A DNA stretch of 6,966 bases from CAYOVG01 sp964407285 (GTDB taxonomy: Bacteria; Desulfobacterota; Syntrophobacteria; Syntrophobacterales; Syntrophobacteraceae). Of this stretch, positions 1 to 6,966 are shown piece after piece (the first letter of the stretch is position 1; each line of letters starts with the position of its first letter). The stretch covers positions 1-6,966 of the forward strand of contig CAYOVG010000363.1 in the NCBI GenBank assembly GCA_964407285.1, given 5' to 3'. The translations under genes were made by a program, and so were the position numbers. The notes under the pieces were generated by a model. It had not been told where the DNA came from, made no database searches, and saw only the letters and a program-made list of their open reading frames with translations.

Positions 1-869
1 AGGCTCGGGTCACGATTATGCGGGTATTGGACAGGCCCGAGATGGGCGGTTGTTTGCAGCCGGTCGATCCGCTGGAGTGGCAGATGTGCAAGGCCGAGGC
101 GGAATCGTATCTCGCCGGGTGGAGCGAACGCTTGCGGAAGGCCGGGCTCCGGGCGGAGCACGCGCTTCGGGAAGGCAATCCCGCGCAAAGGATTATCGAG
201 TTCGTCAATTCCCAAGGAGCGGATATGATCGTGGCGAGCAGCCATGGCCGAGGCGGGCTGACCGGGTGGAGCGCGGGCAGCGTCATCCACAAGGTCGTGT
301 TCTGGTCCCGGATATCGGTCATGCTGGCGCGGGCGCATAAGCCGTCGCCCGAAAGCCTGGAGAATCTGGAAATCCGGAGAGTCTTGATTCCTCTGGACGG
401 ATCCCAGAGGGCCGAATGCGTGCTGGGGGTCGTGAACAAGCTGACTCGTCTCCACGACGCGAAAATCCTGCTCGCAAGCGTTGTTCGCAAGCCGGAGGTT
501 CCCAGGCGCACGCCTCTTTCCCAGGAGGACATGGAGCTTTGCGACCGAATCACGGAGCGCAACCGGGAGGAGGCGGAAAAACATTTGGAATTGCTCAAGT
601 CCCGGTTGGACGCGGATGTAGAAACTCGGCTTGTGGTCAGCGACGACGTGGCGATCAGTCTGCACGACCTCGCGAACAGGGAGAGCGTGGATTTGGTGGC
701 GATGAGCGCACACGGCTATTCGGGGAAGACCAAGTGGACCTACGGAGGAGTCGCCAACACCTTTATCCATTACGGGAGCACGCCTCTTTTGATCGTGCAG
801 GATTTCGCGCGGGAGCAGATGGAGTTGACGGATGCGGAGATGGCGGCTATGGAGAGGAAGGGGCATTAG
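1..869 (+). CDS. Tandem-domain universal stress protein (UspA family), 5'-truncated by the window edge
   Basis: The reading frame is open from base 3 and reads ARVTIMRVLD before the first ATG at 18. That string is a typical Usp beta-strand, so the ATG at 18 is internal and the true start lies upstream; about 40 residues holding the first strand and its aspartate are missing. Counting from the ATG at 18, domain 1 ends near residue 115 and has the nucleotide-binding loop HGRGGLTGWSAGSV (Gly77, Gly80, Gly87-Ser88). Domain 2 starts near 119 with VLIPLDGS (Asp127, expected to contact adenine), has the loop HGYSG (232-236) followed by YGG (242-244), and closes with the strand TPLLIVQD. The family comprises cytoplasmic, often ATP-binding proteins induced by stress; no specific partner can be read here. 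In domain 2 the usual Gly-Ser/Thr of the loop is Gly-Gly. The stop TAG (867-869) lies inside the start of a heptamer array. The glucan synthase gene follows 133 bp downstream on the same strand. The family call is firm; the physiological role is inference. Confidence 0.93.
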   Translation, partial: ARVTIMRVLDRPEMGGCLQPVDPLEWQMCKAEAESYLAGWSERLRKAGLRAEHALREGNPAQRIIEFVNSQGADMIVASSHGRGGLTGWSAGSVIHKVVFWSRISVMLARAHKPSPESLENLEIRRVLIPLDGSQRAECVLGVVNKLTRLHDAKILLASVVRKPEVPRRTPLSQEDMELCDRITERNREEAEKHLELLKSRLDADVETRLVVSDDVAISLHDLANRESVDLVAMSAHGYSGKTKWTYGGVANTFIHYGSTPLLIVQDFAREQMELTDAEMAAMERKGH

Positions 870-973
870 TTATTAGTTATTGGTTATTGGTTATTAGTTA
901 TTGGTCATTAGTTATTGGTTATTTGTTATTGTTTATTGGTTGTTGGGTATTGGCTATTAGGTATTAGTTAATT
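862..973. repeat. Heptanucleotide tandem array, consensus GTTATTR, 15-16 units
   Basis: From 869 to 973 the sequence divides into fifteen consecutive 7-base units without one insertion or deletion. Five are exactly GTTATTG (876, 883, 897, 911, 925), two are GTTATTA (869, 890), one is GTCATTA (904), and the rest differ by one to three bases. Bases 862-868 (GGCATTA) look like one more, diverged unit that overlaps the last codons of the stress-protein gene. Units decay toward the 3' side, from 932 on. G+C is 27 of 105 bases, with only two C on the + strand, against G+C-rich flanks. TAG occurs in all three forward frames. The strand is T/G-rich and not self-complementary, so no terminator hairpin is visible. 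It resembles in style the heptameric short tandem repeats (STRR) known from filamentous cyanobacteria, but I do not claim the same family. The remaining intergenic bases (974-1002) contain no clear regulatory motif. Confidence 0.9.
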
Positions 974-1002
974 GTTTGCGTACGGGGGGCAAGTTAGGGC
1001 TT

Positions 1003-4000
1003 ATGGCATTGGACGGGGATGAGAGGATTGACGAGGTTGCGCGGAGGGCGCGGGAGTTGGCTCGAGCCGGGGAGGCCGCGAGGCGGGACGGAGATCCGGG
1101 GCGGTTTCGGCGGCGGCTGGAGAAGACAGGCGAACTGCTCGGGGAGGCGCATCGGATTTTCACCCGGTCTTCGGAGCAGGAGTTCGCCCTTTCCTACGCT
1201 TCGGAATGGCTTTTGGACAATTTCTACGTTGTGCAGCAGGCTTTGCGGCAGATCGAGGAAGACATGCCGAGCGGATATTTCCGCGAACTGCCCAAGCTTT
1301 TCGAAGGGGAGTCGAAAGACGAGCCTCGCGTCTACGCTGCGGCGATGGAGATCATCCGGGTTTCCGGGATTCGGTTGAAAATAGACGAACTGACTCGTTT
1401 CGTTCATGCCTACCAGGAAATTACGCCTTTCCACATCGGCGAAACTTGGGCGCTTCCGACCATGCTTCGCGCGGGGATCGTGGAATTCTTGGCGCGGGCG
1501 GTGGCGAACGTGGCAGGACTGGAGATGCCCGACGATCCTCCGCCTCTGGCGGACGCGCCTTTGCCGGAGAACCTGTCCGACGAAGACGTGGTGGCCAATT
1601 CGATCCTGAGCCTGCGCTTTTTGGCCGGGCACGACTGGAAGACGTTTTTCGAGGAAGTCAATCTTGTCGAGCGCGTTCTCCGTCGAGATCCGTCGGACGG
1701 TTACGCGGAGATGGATTTCGAGACGCGAGACCTGTATCGAAAGAAGGTCGAAAAGATAGCGTTGGCGGCGAAGAAAGGAGAAGCGGAGGTAGCGGAGGCG
1801 GCCGCTCGGCTCGCCCGCGAAGAACGCGACTGGGAAAAAGGGGAAGACCGGCGGGAAAACCACGTGGGGTACTACCTTCTGGACGCGGGCCGGAAAGCGC
1901 TGGAGGCGCGACTGGGATACAAACCGTCGGTTTTCCTCCGTCTCGCAGGGTGGTTCGGAAACTATCCGGCGGCGATGTATCTGGGGTTCGTCGGAATGTT
2001 CGCGACAGGCATTTTCTTGCTTCTTGCCAGTCTCGCGAGGGGAGGCGGGGCATCGTGGCCGCAAATCGTCCTGATCGCCTTCCTGATCGCCGTCCCGTCC
2101 GTCGTGATCGCTGTCGGTCTGGTCAATTGGGTCTTCACCCACGTTCTTAGGCCGAAAGTTCTGCCGAAAATGGATTTTACCGACGGAATCCCGGACGATT
2201 TTCGCACGATCGTGGTGGTTCCAGCGCTTTTGACCGATCCCGAGGAAGTGAAGTCCCTTCTCCACCAGCTGGAACTGCACTTTCTGGGAAACCCGGACCC
2301 CAACCTTTCCTTCGCCCTCCTGACCGATTTCGCGGACGCCTCCGAGGAGAATCGACCCGAAGACGAATCGCTCGTGCAACAGGCCATCGAGGGAATCAAC
2401 GCGTTGAACCGGAGGCACGGGACGACTTCGGAAGCGAAGGAAGGCGCGCGCTCGCCTTTTTACCTGTATCACCGGAAAAGACTGTGGAATCCCGGCGAAG
2501 AAGCATGGATCGGATGGGAGCGAAAGCGCGGCAAGCTGGAGGAGTTCAACCGTTTGCTTCTGGGAAACGGCGAGACCTCGTTCGTCGTTCGAATCGGCGA
2601 CGCGAGGGCCCTTCGCCGGAACAAGTACGTGATCACCCTGGACGCCGACACGGCGCTTCCAAGGGAAAGCGCGCGCCGCCTTGTCGGGACCATGGCGCAT
2701 CCGCTGAACCGCGCGCGGTTCGATTCGGAAACGGGAAAAGTGGTCGCGGGCTACACGGTGCTCCAACCCAGGACCGAGATCAAGCCCTCCAGCGCCAACA
2801 TGTCCGTGTTCACACGTGCGTTCGCGGGGGACTCCGCCTTGGACCTCTACACCCTCGCCGTCTCCGACGTGTACCAGGACCTGTTCGGCGAAGGCATCTT
2901 TGTCGGCAAGGGAATCTACGACGCGGCCGCGTTCGCCCGAACCCTGGAGGGACGAATCCCGGAAAACGCGCTGCTGAGCCACGACTTGTTCGAAGGGCTA
3001 CACGTCCGGGTCGCGCTGGTCAGCGATATCGTGCTTCTGGAGGATTATCCCCCTACCTACGTGGCCTACGCCCGAAGGCTCCACCGTTGGATCAGGGGCG
3101 ACTGGCAGTTGATTCCCTGGCTGGGGAAAAAGAAGCCCCAAGGAAAAAATGGTTCCGTGCCCGGCGATCTCTCGCCCATCGACCGGTGGAAAGTCGTAGA
3201 CAACCTGATCCGCAGCCTGTTCGCCCCTTCCTTGCTGCTTCTGCTGGTCTGCGCGTGGCTGGGATTGACCGGAGCGGCGTGGGCATGGACCCTTTTCGCG
3301 CTGCTGGCTCCGGCCGTGCCGCTCTTTGTCGGGACAGCGTCGGAACTGGTAATCCGGATGAAGGACAAGACATTCGCTTTGCCGCAGGCCCCGTTTCTGC
3401 GTTCCCAAGCGACCCGGTGGCTGCTGACGGTCGTTTTTCTTCCCTACGAGGCGATCATATCCGTCGATGCCATCGTCAGAACGATAGCCAGGCTGAAATA
3501 CACGAAAAAAAGAATGCTGGAATGGAGGACGGCCGCCCATTCCATCGGTTTTTTCGACAAGGAGAGGGAAGCGTTGGCCACTTGGCGGGAAATGTGGCAA
3601 GCGCCGCTGTTCGCCCTGGTTTTGGGACTTGTTCTGGGAACCGTCCGGTTTCCGGCGCTTGTTTTCGCGTCCCCGTTGCTTCTCGCCTGGTTCCTGTCCC
3701 CGCAGGTCGCGTACATGCTGAGCCGTCCCACGAAAGCCGAGCGCGAGCCGCTGGCCATGGGACGCCGCTACAAGGTGCGCCGGCTGGCGCGTCGGACTTG
3801 GCTGTATTTCGAAAGATTCGTGGGACCCGACGACCACTGGCTCCCGCCGGACCATTTCCAGGAATCGCCGCGCGGGGTCGTGGCCCATCGCACGTCCCCC
3901 ACCAACGTCGGACTCATGCTGCTCTCCACCCTGGGCGCGTTCGAGCTGGGATACGTCGGGTTGATCACCCTGGTCCTTCGCTTAAGAAACGCGTTCGACA

Positions 4001-6966
4001 CGATGAACTTCCTAGAGAGATACCAGGGACATTTCCTCAACTGGTACGACACGCGCACGCTGGCTCCCCTTCCGGCCCGGTACGTCTCCACCGTGGACAG
4101 CGGCAACCTGGCCTGCTGCCTTCTGGCGGTCAGACAATCCACCGTCGGGATCGAGGAAGTGCCGGTTCTTCGCTGGCAGCGATGGCAGGGAGTGCTGGAC
4201 ACGTTCGACGTCCTCGACGAAATCGTCGAGAGAATGGAACGGGCGGCGTCCGAGGAGATCAAGCCTCTCCAGGACCACTGGAGCAGCATCAGGCAAAAAG
4301 TGCTCGAAACGATGGAATATCCGGAAAAATGGGCTTCGCTGCTGATAAAGCTGGAGGAGGACGAGAGGCCGGAATTGGACCGCCGACTGATCGCCCTGAT
4401 GGAAACCAGCCGGGAGCATCTTGATCCGTCCACATTGAGCAGGCTCCGCATTTGGACCGAGCGAATCCGCCGGCACCTGACCGCCATTCGCAGGGAAGTG
4501 GACGATCTGGCTCCCTGGGTTACTCTCATAAGCCAGCCGCCGGTGCTGTTTCGCCATGCAGAGACGAACCCGCGAATCAGGACGCACTGGCGGGGCTTGG
4601 TCGAAGCCCTCCCCCCGACGCCGCGCCTGGGCGACGTGCCTGGGATTTGCCGGGGAGCGCAAGCCCCCTTGTCCGCTCTTCGGGACCAGATCGGACCGAT
4701 TTTTCCCGAAGACGAACTAACATCGTCGGCCGTGGAATGGTGCGAGCGGATGGAAAAGTCGCTCAACAAGGCCTGCGACAACGCGCTCCGGATGATGGAA
4801 GACTATATTGCCCTGGGAGAACAGGCGGCCAGGTACGTCTCCGATATGAACTTCCGATTCCTGTTCGACTCCCGGCGCCAACTCTTCCATATCGGCTACA
4901 ACGTGGATTCCGGGCAGCGCGACGGCAACTACTACGATCTTCTGGCATCCGAGGCGCGAATCGCGAGCCTGGCGGCCATCGCCAAGGGGGACGTTCCTCA
5001 GCGCCACTGGCTGCATATGGCGCGTCCCTTGACCATGGTGAACGGGACCCGCGGCCTCGTTTCGTGGAGCGGAAGCATGTTCGAATATCTCATGCCCACC
5101 CTTTTTCTGAGGGAGAACGAGGATTCCCTCCTGGGCCAGAGCAATCGGGCGGCCGTGGAAAGGCAGATCGAGTACGGACGCAAGAAGGGCGCGCCGTGGG
5201 GAATATCCGAGTCGGCCTACTACCGTTTCGACGCGAACATGAACTACCAGTACCGCGCGTTCGGAACTCCTGGGCTCGGGTTCAAGCGGGGCCTGGAGGA
5301 CGACCTGGTTGTCGCCCCGTACGCGTCTCTCCTGGCCATCTCCTATCGTCCGCAGGAGGTCATGGAGAACGCCGAGACTCTTATGAAAATAGGCATGCTG
5401 GGCGACTACGGCTTCTACGAATCCATCGACTATACCTCCTCGAGGCTCCCCCTGGGACAGAAGCACGCCGTGATCCAGTCCTACTACAGCCATCACCAGG
5501 GCATGATCTTCCTGGCGTTGACCAACTACCTTCTGGACGACATCGTCGTAAAAAGACTTCATTCCGATCCCATGGTGCAAAGCGTGGAACTGCTCCTGCA
5601 CGAACAGATACCGTACCGGGCGCCGGTGGAGGAGCTAAGGGCCGAGGAGATCACGGCAGGTCCCGAAGCGCAACCCAAGATCAGCGCGACCCCGTGGCCC
5701 GCGCCTGTCCGCGCGCCTTTTCCGCAAGTCCATTTTCTGGGCAACGGGAGGTTCGGATCGATGATCACCAGCGCGGGCGCCGGATACAGCCGATGGAAAG
5801 ACATGGACCTTACCCGGTGGCGGGCGGACACGACCTTGGAAAACTCGGGGATCTGGATTTACATCAAAGACTTGGAAAGCGGGCGGCTGTGGTCGTCCGG
5901 ATACCAGCCGGCGGCGCATCCGGAACAGCAGTGCGAGGTCCTTTTCTCGCCGCACAAGGTGGATTTCCGCTCGGTAATGGGGGAGATTTCGGTTCTGACC
6001 GAAGTTACCGTGCCTCTGGAGGACGACATGGAAATCCGTCGAATCACGCTGACCAACCGGGATTCGCGGAAACGAAGGCTTGGAATCGCAAGCTACGGCG
6101 AAGTGGTTCTGGCGCCGCAGGAAACGGACAGGAGACACCCGGCCTTCAACAAGCTGTTCGTCCAAAGCGAATACATCCCCGGCTCGAACGGACTGCTGTT
6201 CCGCAGGCGTCCCCGTTCCGACGACGAAGAGCCGATCTGTCTGATGCACGCGCTGCTGGCGGAGCCGGGCGTCGAAATCACCCGCGCCTACGAGACGGAC
6301 CGGGCGCGTTTCATCGGAAGAGGCAGAACCGTTCGCGACCCTGCGGCCTTCGACCGGGACAAGGGCTTTTCGGAAACCGTCGGGATGACTCTCGACCCGA
6401 TCATGTCCATCGGGCAGGAACTCGAGCTGGAACCGAACACGTCGGTCCAGATCGCCTACGTCACGCTGGCCGGAGACTCCTACGACCGGGTAGCGGCGTT
6501 GGCGTCCAAATACGCCGACTGGTACTCCATCGACCGGGTGTTCGGACAGACTCGGTCCCAGAGCGAACTGGAACTGAGGCAGCTCGAGCTTTCGACCGAG
6601 GAGCTGGAAAACGTGCAGAAACTGCTTTCGATGCTGATCTATCCTGTGGGAATCATCGGGGCCGATCCCGCGACGATCGCGGCGAACACGAAGGGGCAGC
6701 CCGGGCTTTGGCCTTTCGCCATCTCCGGAGACTATCCGATACTCCTGGTGGAGATCGGCTCCGAGGACGAAGTTCCCTTGGTGCAGGAGCTGCTGAGGGC
6801 GCATACGTACTGGCGCAACCGGGGGCTCAAGATCGATCTTGCCGTCTTGAACATGCGCGAATCCGGGTACGCGCAGGAAGTCCAGGGGCAGCTGCACCGG
6901 TTGCTCACGGTCACCAACAGCGACGGCTGGCTGAACCAGCGCGGCGGGGTGTTCATAATCCGGGCC
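1003..6966 (+). CDS. ndvB: Cyclic beta-1,2-glucan synthase (NdvB/ChvB/Cgs family), 3'-truncated by the window edge
   Basis: The frame opened by ATG 1003 stays free of stops for 1988 codons and runs off the right edge; about 800 residues would be missing relative to the usual 2800. The family polymerises UDP-glucose into beta-1,2-glucan at the inner membrane and cyclises it for the periplasm. Residues 55-165 carry the family N-terminal motifs (SEWLLDN 67-73, AYQEITPFHIGETWALPTMLR 136-156). Likely membrane segments lie near 323-345, 354-378, 739-778, 806-825, 867-905 and 970-992. The GT84 core spans about 400-710, NWYDTRTLAPLPARYVSTVDSGN about 1014-1036, an unrecognised charged helical linker about 1040-1275, the glycoamylase-like domain 1276-1540, and the first GH94-type module from 1572. 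ATG 1003 is the first ATG after the in-frame TAG at 958; TTG 976 is an alternative. Shine-Dalgarno support is weak (TTAGGG only 3 bases upstream). TTA, CTA and TCA codons are nearly absent (five in total), which produces long false antisense frames. The family is clear; whether the product is cyclic is inferred from domain content. Confidence 0.96.
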   Translation, partial: MALDGDERIDEVARRARELARAGEAARRDGDPGRFRRRLEKTGELLGEAHRIFTRSSEQEFALSYASEWLLDNFYVVQQALRQIEEDMPSGYFRELPKLFEGESKDEPRVYAAAMEIIRVSGIRLKIDELTRFVHAYQEITPFHIGETWALPTMLRAGIVEFLARAVANVAGLEMPDDPPPLADAPLPENLSDEDVVANSILSLRFLAGHDWKTFFEEVNLVERVLRRDPSDGYAEMDFETRDLYRKKVEKIALAAKKGEAEVAEAAARLAREERDWEKGEDRRENHVGYYLLDAGRKALEARLGYKPSVFLRLAGWFGNYPAAMYLGFVGMFATGIFLLLASLARGGGASWPQIVLIAFLIAVPSVVIAVGLVNWVFTHVLRPKVLPKMDFTDGIPDDFRTIVVVPALLTDPEEVKSLLHQLELHFLGNPDPNLSFALLTDFADASEENRPEDESLVQQAIEGINALNRRHGTTSEAKEGARSPFYLYHRKRLWNPGEEAWIGWERKRGKLEEFNRLLLGNGETSFVVRIGDARALRRNKYVITLDADTALPRESARRLVGTMAHPLNRARFDSETGKVVAGYTVLQPRTEIKPSSANMSVFTRAFAGDSALDLYTLAVSDVYQDLFGEGIFVGKGIYDAAAFARTLEGRIPENALLSHDLFEGLHVRVALVSDIVLLEDYPPTYVAYARRLHRWIRGDWQLIPWLGKKKPQGKNGSVPGDLSPIDRWKVVDNLIRSLFAPSLLLLLVCAWLGLTGAAWAWTLFALLAPAVPLFVGTASELVIRMKDKTFALPQAPFLRSQATRWLLTVVFLPYEAIISVDAIVRTIARLKYTKKRMLEWRTAAHSIGFFDKEREALATWREMWQAPLFALVLGLVLGTVRFPALVFASPLLLAWFLSPQVAYMLSRPTKAEREPLAMGRRYKVRRLARRTWLYFERFVGPDDHWLPPDHFQESPRGVVAHRTSPTNVGLMLLSTLGAFELGYVGLITLVLRLRNAFDTMNFLERYQGHFLNWYDTRTLAPLPARYVSTVDSGNLACCLLAVRQSTVGIEEVPVLRWQRWQGVLDTFDVLDEIVERMERAASEEIKPLQDHWSSIRQKVLETMEYPEKWASLLIKLEEDERPELDRRLIALMETSREHLDPSTLSRLRIWTERIRRHLTAIRREVDDLAPWVTLISQPPVLFRHAETNPRIRTHWRGLVEALPPTPRLGDVPGICRGAQAPLSALRDQIGPIFPEDELTSSAVEWCERMEKSLNKACDNALRMMEDYIALGEQAARYVSDMNFRFLFDSRRQLFHIGYNVDSGQRDGNYYDLLASEARIASLAAIAKGDVPQRHWLHMARPLTMVNGTRGLVSWSGSMFEYLMPTLFLRENEDSLLGQSNRAAVERQIEYGRKKGAPWGISESAYYRFDANMNYQYRAFGTPGLGFKRGLEDDLVVAPYASLLAISYRPQEVMENAETLMKIGMLGDYGFYESIDYTSSRLPLGQKHAVIQSYYSHHQGMIFLALTNYLLDDIVVKRLHSDPMVQSVELLLHEQIPYRAPVEELRAEEITAGPEAQPKISATPWPAPVRAPFPQVHFLGNGRFGSMITSAGAGYSRWKDMDLTRWRADTTLENSGIWIYIKDLESGRLWSSGYQPAAHPEQQCEVLFSPHKVDFRSVMGEISVLTEVTVPLEDDMEIRRITLTNRDSRKRRLGIASYGEVVLAPQETDRRHPAFNKLFVQSEYIPGSNGLLFRRRPRSDDEEPICLMHALLAEPGVEITRAYETDRARFIGRGRTVRDPAAFDRDKGFSETVGMTLDPIMSIGQELELEPNTSVQIAYVTLAGDSYDRVAALASKYADWYSIDRVFGQTRSQSELELRQLELSTEELENVQKLLSMLIYPVGIIGADPATIAANTKGQPGLWPFAISGDYPILLVEIGSEDEVPLVQELLRAHTYWRNRGLKIDLAVLNMRESGYAQEVQGQLHRLLTVTNSDGWLNQRGGVFIIRA
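2200..3132 (+). other. GT84 glucosyltransferase core of the glucan synthase (residues about 400-710)
   Basis: This segment carries the polymerising active site, related to processive GT2-type enzymes. In order: VVVPALL (404-410), FALLTDFADA with Asp442 and Asp445, WIGWERKRGKL (502-512), ITLDADT with the DxD pair Asp547/Asp549 expected to bind the metal and UDP-glucose, SDVYQDLFGEG (621-631), GKGIYD (635-640), LSHDLFEG with Asp661 as the likely catalytic base, and RLHRWIRGDWQ (692-702), the R-x-x-R-W form of the Q-x-x-R-W acceptor motif. All expected acidic residues are present, so it should be active. It sits between membrane segments ending near 378 and starting near 739, placing it on the cytoplasmic side by analogy with the Brucella and Agrobacterium enzymes. 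Assignment of individual residues to roles is by family analogy. Confidence 0.9.
4828..5622 (+). other. Glycoamylase-like (GH189-type) cyclisation domain of the glucan synthase (residues about 1276-1540)
   Basis: This matches the middle domain of Cgs enzymes, known as the Pfam glycoamylase-like domain and recently defined as GH189, which transglycosylates the linear glucan into a ring and so releases it. Visible landmarks are FLFDSRRQLFHIGYNVD (1286-1302), YYDLLASEAR (1310-1319), AKGDVP (1327-1332), SWSGSMFEYLMP (1354-1365), PWGISESAY (1398-1406), FGTPGLG (1420-1426), GFYESIDYT (1470-1478) and SHHQGM (1496-1501). Conserved acids that could serve catalysis are Glu1317, Glu1361, Glu1403 and Glu1473; I cannot say from sequence alone which pair is catalytic. 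No key motif is missing, so cyclisation capacity is likely. Confidence 0.88.
5716..6966 (+). other. First GH94-type (glycosyltransferase 36 / CBM_X) module of the glucan synthase, incomplete at the window edge
   Basis: Residues 1572 onward match the first of the two GH94-like units usually found in Cgs proteins. Landmarks are LGNGRFGSMITSAGAGYSRW (1579-1598), DLTRW (1602-1606), EIRRITLTNR (1677-1686), HPAFNKLFVQSE (1712-1723), RARFIGRGR (1767-1775), LDPI (1797-1800), SGDYPI (1908-1913) and AHTYWRNRGLKIDL (1933-1946). The last visible residues, GGVFIIRA, also fit the family. In the Brucella enzyme the C-terminal GH94 part phosphorolyses the growing glucan and sets its length. The catalytic (alpha/alpha)6 barrel with its general acid would be encoded past 6966, so its activity cannot be judged here. 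Confidence 0.82.

Noticed and set aside
416..967. 183-codon forward frame ending in a repetitive VISYWLLVISYW-like hydrophobic tail
   Set aside because: It overlaps the Usp gene out of frame, and the membrane-like tail is only the translation of the heptamer array; such tails are a known source of false hypothetical proteins.
870..1002. Sigma70-like promoter in the intergenic gap
   Set aside because: The A+T-rich repeat offers many TATTAG and TTGGTT strings at various spacings, so any -35/-10 pair is expected by chance; none stands out.
994..2982. 662-codon antisense open frame covering the start of the glucan synthase gene
   Set aside because: It is exactly codon-aligned with the sense gene and ends at a TTA complement at 994; it is open only because TTA, CTA and TCA are avoided. 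Its translation is low-complexity, Arg/Pro/Gln-rich and matches no family, while the sense strand shows continuous family motifs.
3502..3516. Run of seven A followed by G as a programmed frameshift site
   Set aside because: The run is not in the phase needed for an A-AAA-AAG slippery site relative to the gene, and the domain order continues in the same frame on both sides, so no shift is needed.
2484..4424. 646-codon forward frame inside the glucan synthase
   Set aside because: It is out of frame with the real gene, rich in Arg, Gly and Pro as expected from a shifted G+C-rich frame, and the GT84 motifs lie in the other frame.
2998..6897. Further long antisense frames (2998-3888, 4012-4662, 4717-5601, 5635-6897)
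   Set aside because: Each is bounded by one of the rare CTA codons of the sense gene (2998, 4012, 4717, 5635) and lies in the same aligned register; these are shadows.
1..6966. Mobile element, phage, CRISPR or defence system
   Set aside because: The two coding regions account for nearly all of the sequence; no transposase, integrase, inverted terminal repeats or spaced direct repeats are visible.

Overview
The window is a G+C-rich stretch from what is probably a Gram-negative bacterium. It has only two genes, both on the + strand and both cut by the window edges. The first is the 3' part of a tandem-domain universal stress protein (UspA family). The second is the first 1988 codons of a very large cyclic beta-1,2-glucan synthase (NdvB/ChvB/Cgs family, usually about 2800 residues). 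The phylum cannot be fixed from this sequence. Cgs-type enzymes and double-domain Usp proteins ending in a TPLLIVQD-like motif occur in several proteobacterial and related groups; a Desulfobacterota-like origin is only a guess.

Layout: 1-869 is the Usp gene, lacking roughly 40 N-terminal codons. 862-973 is an A+T-rich array of 15-16 head-to-tail 7-bp units (consensus GTTATTR) that starts on the last codons of the Usp gene and fills most of the 133-bp intergenic gap. 1003-6966 is the glucan synthase, open without a stop to the last base. Its domain order is: soluble N-terminal domain, two membrane segments, GT84 glucosyltransferase core, several more membrane segments, a poorly recognisable helical linker, glycoamylase-like (GH189) cyclisation domain, then the first GH94-type module. 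The second, catalytic GH94 module would lie beyond the right edge.

Functionally, the synthase is expected to polymerise glucose from UDP-glucose into a beta-1,2 chain at the inner membrane, trim it, and cyclise it into periplasmic (osmoregulated) glucan. A stress protein directly upstream in the same direction, with no visible terminator between, fits an envelope or osmotic stress context, but co-transcription is not shown. I see no mobile element, CRISPR array, RNA gene or undescribed multi-gene system. The most unusual non-coding object is the heptamer array.
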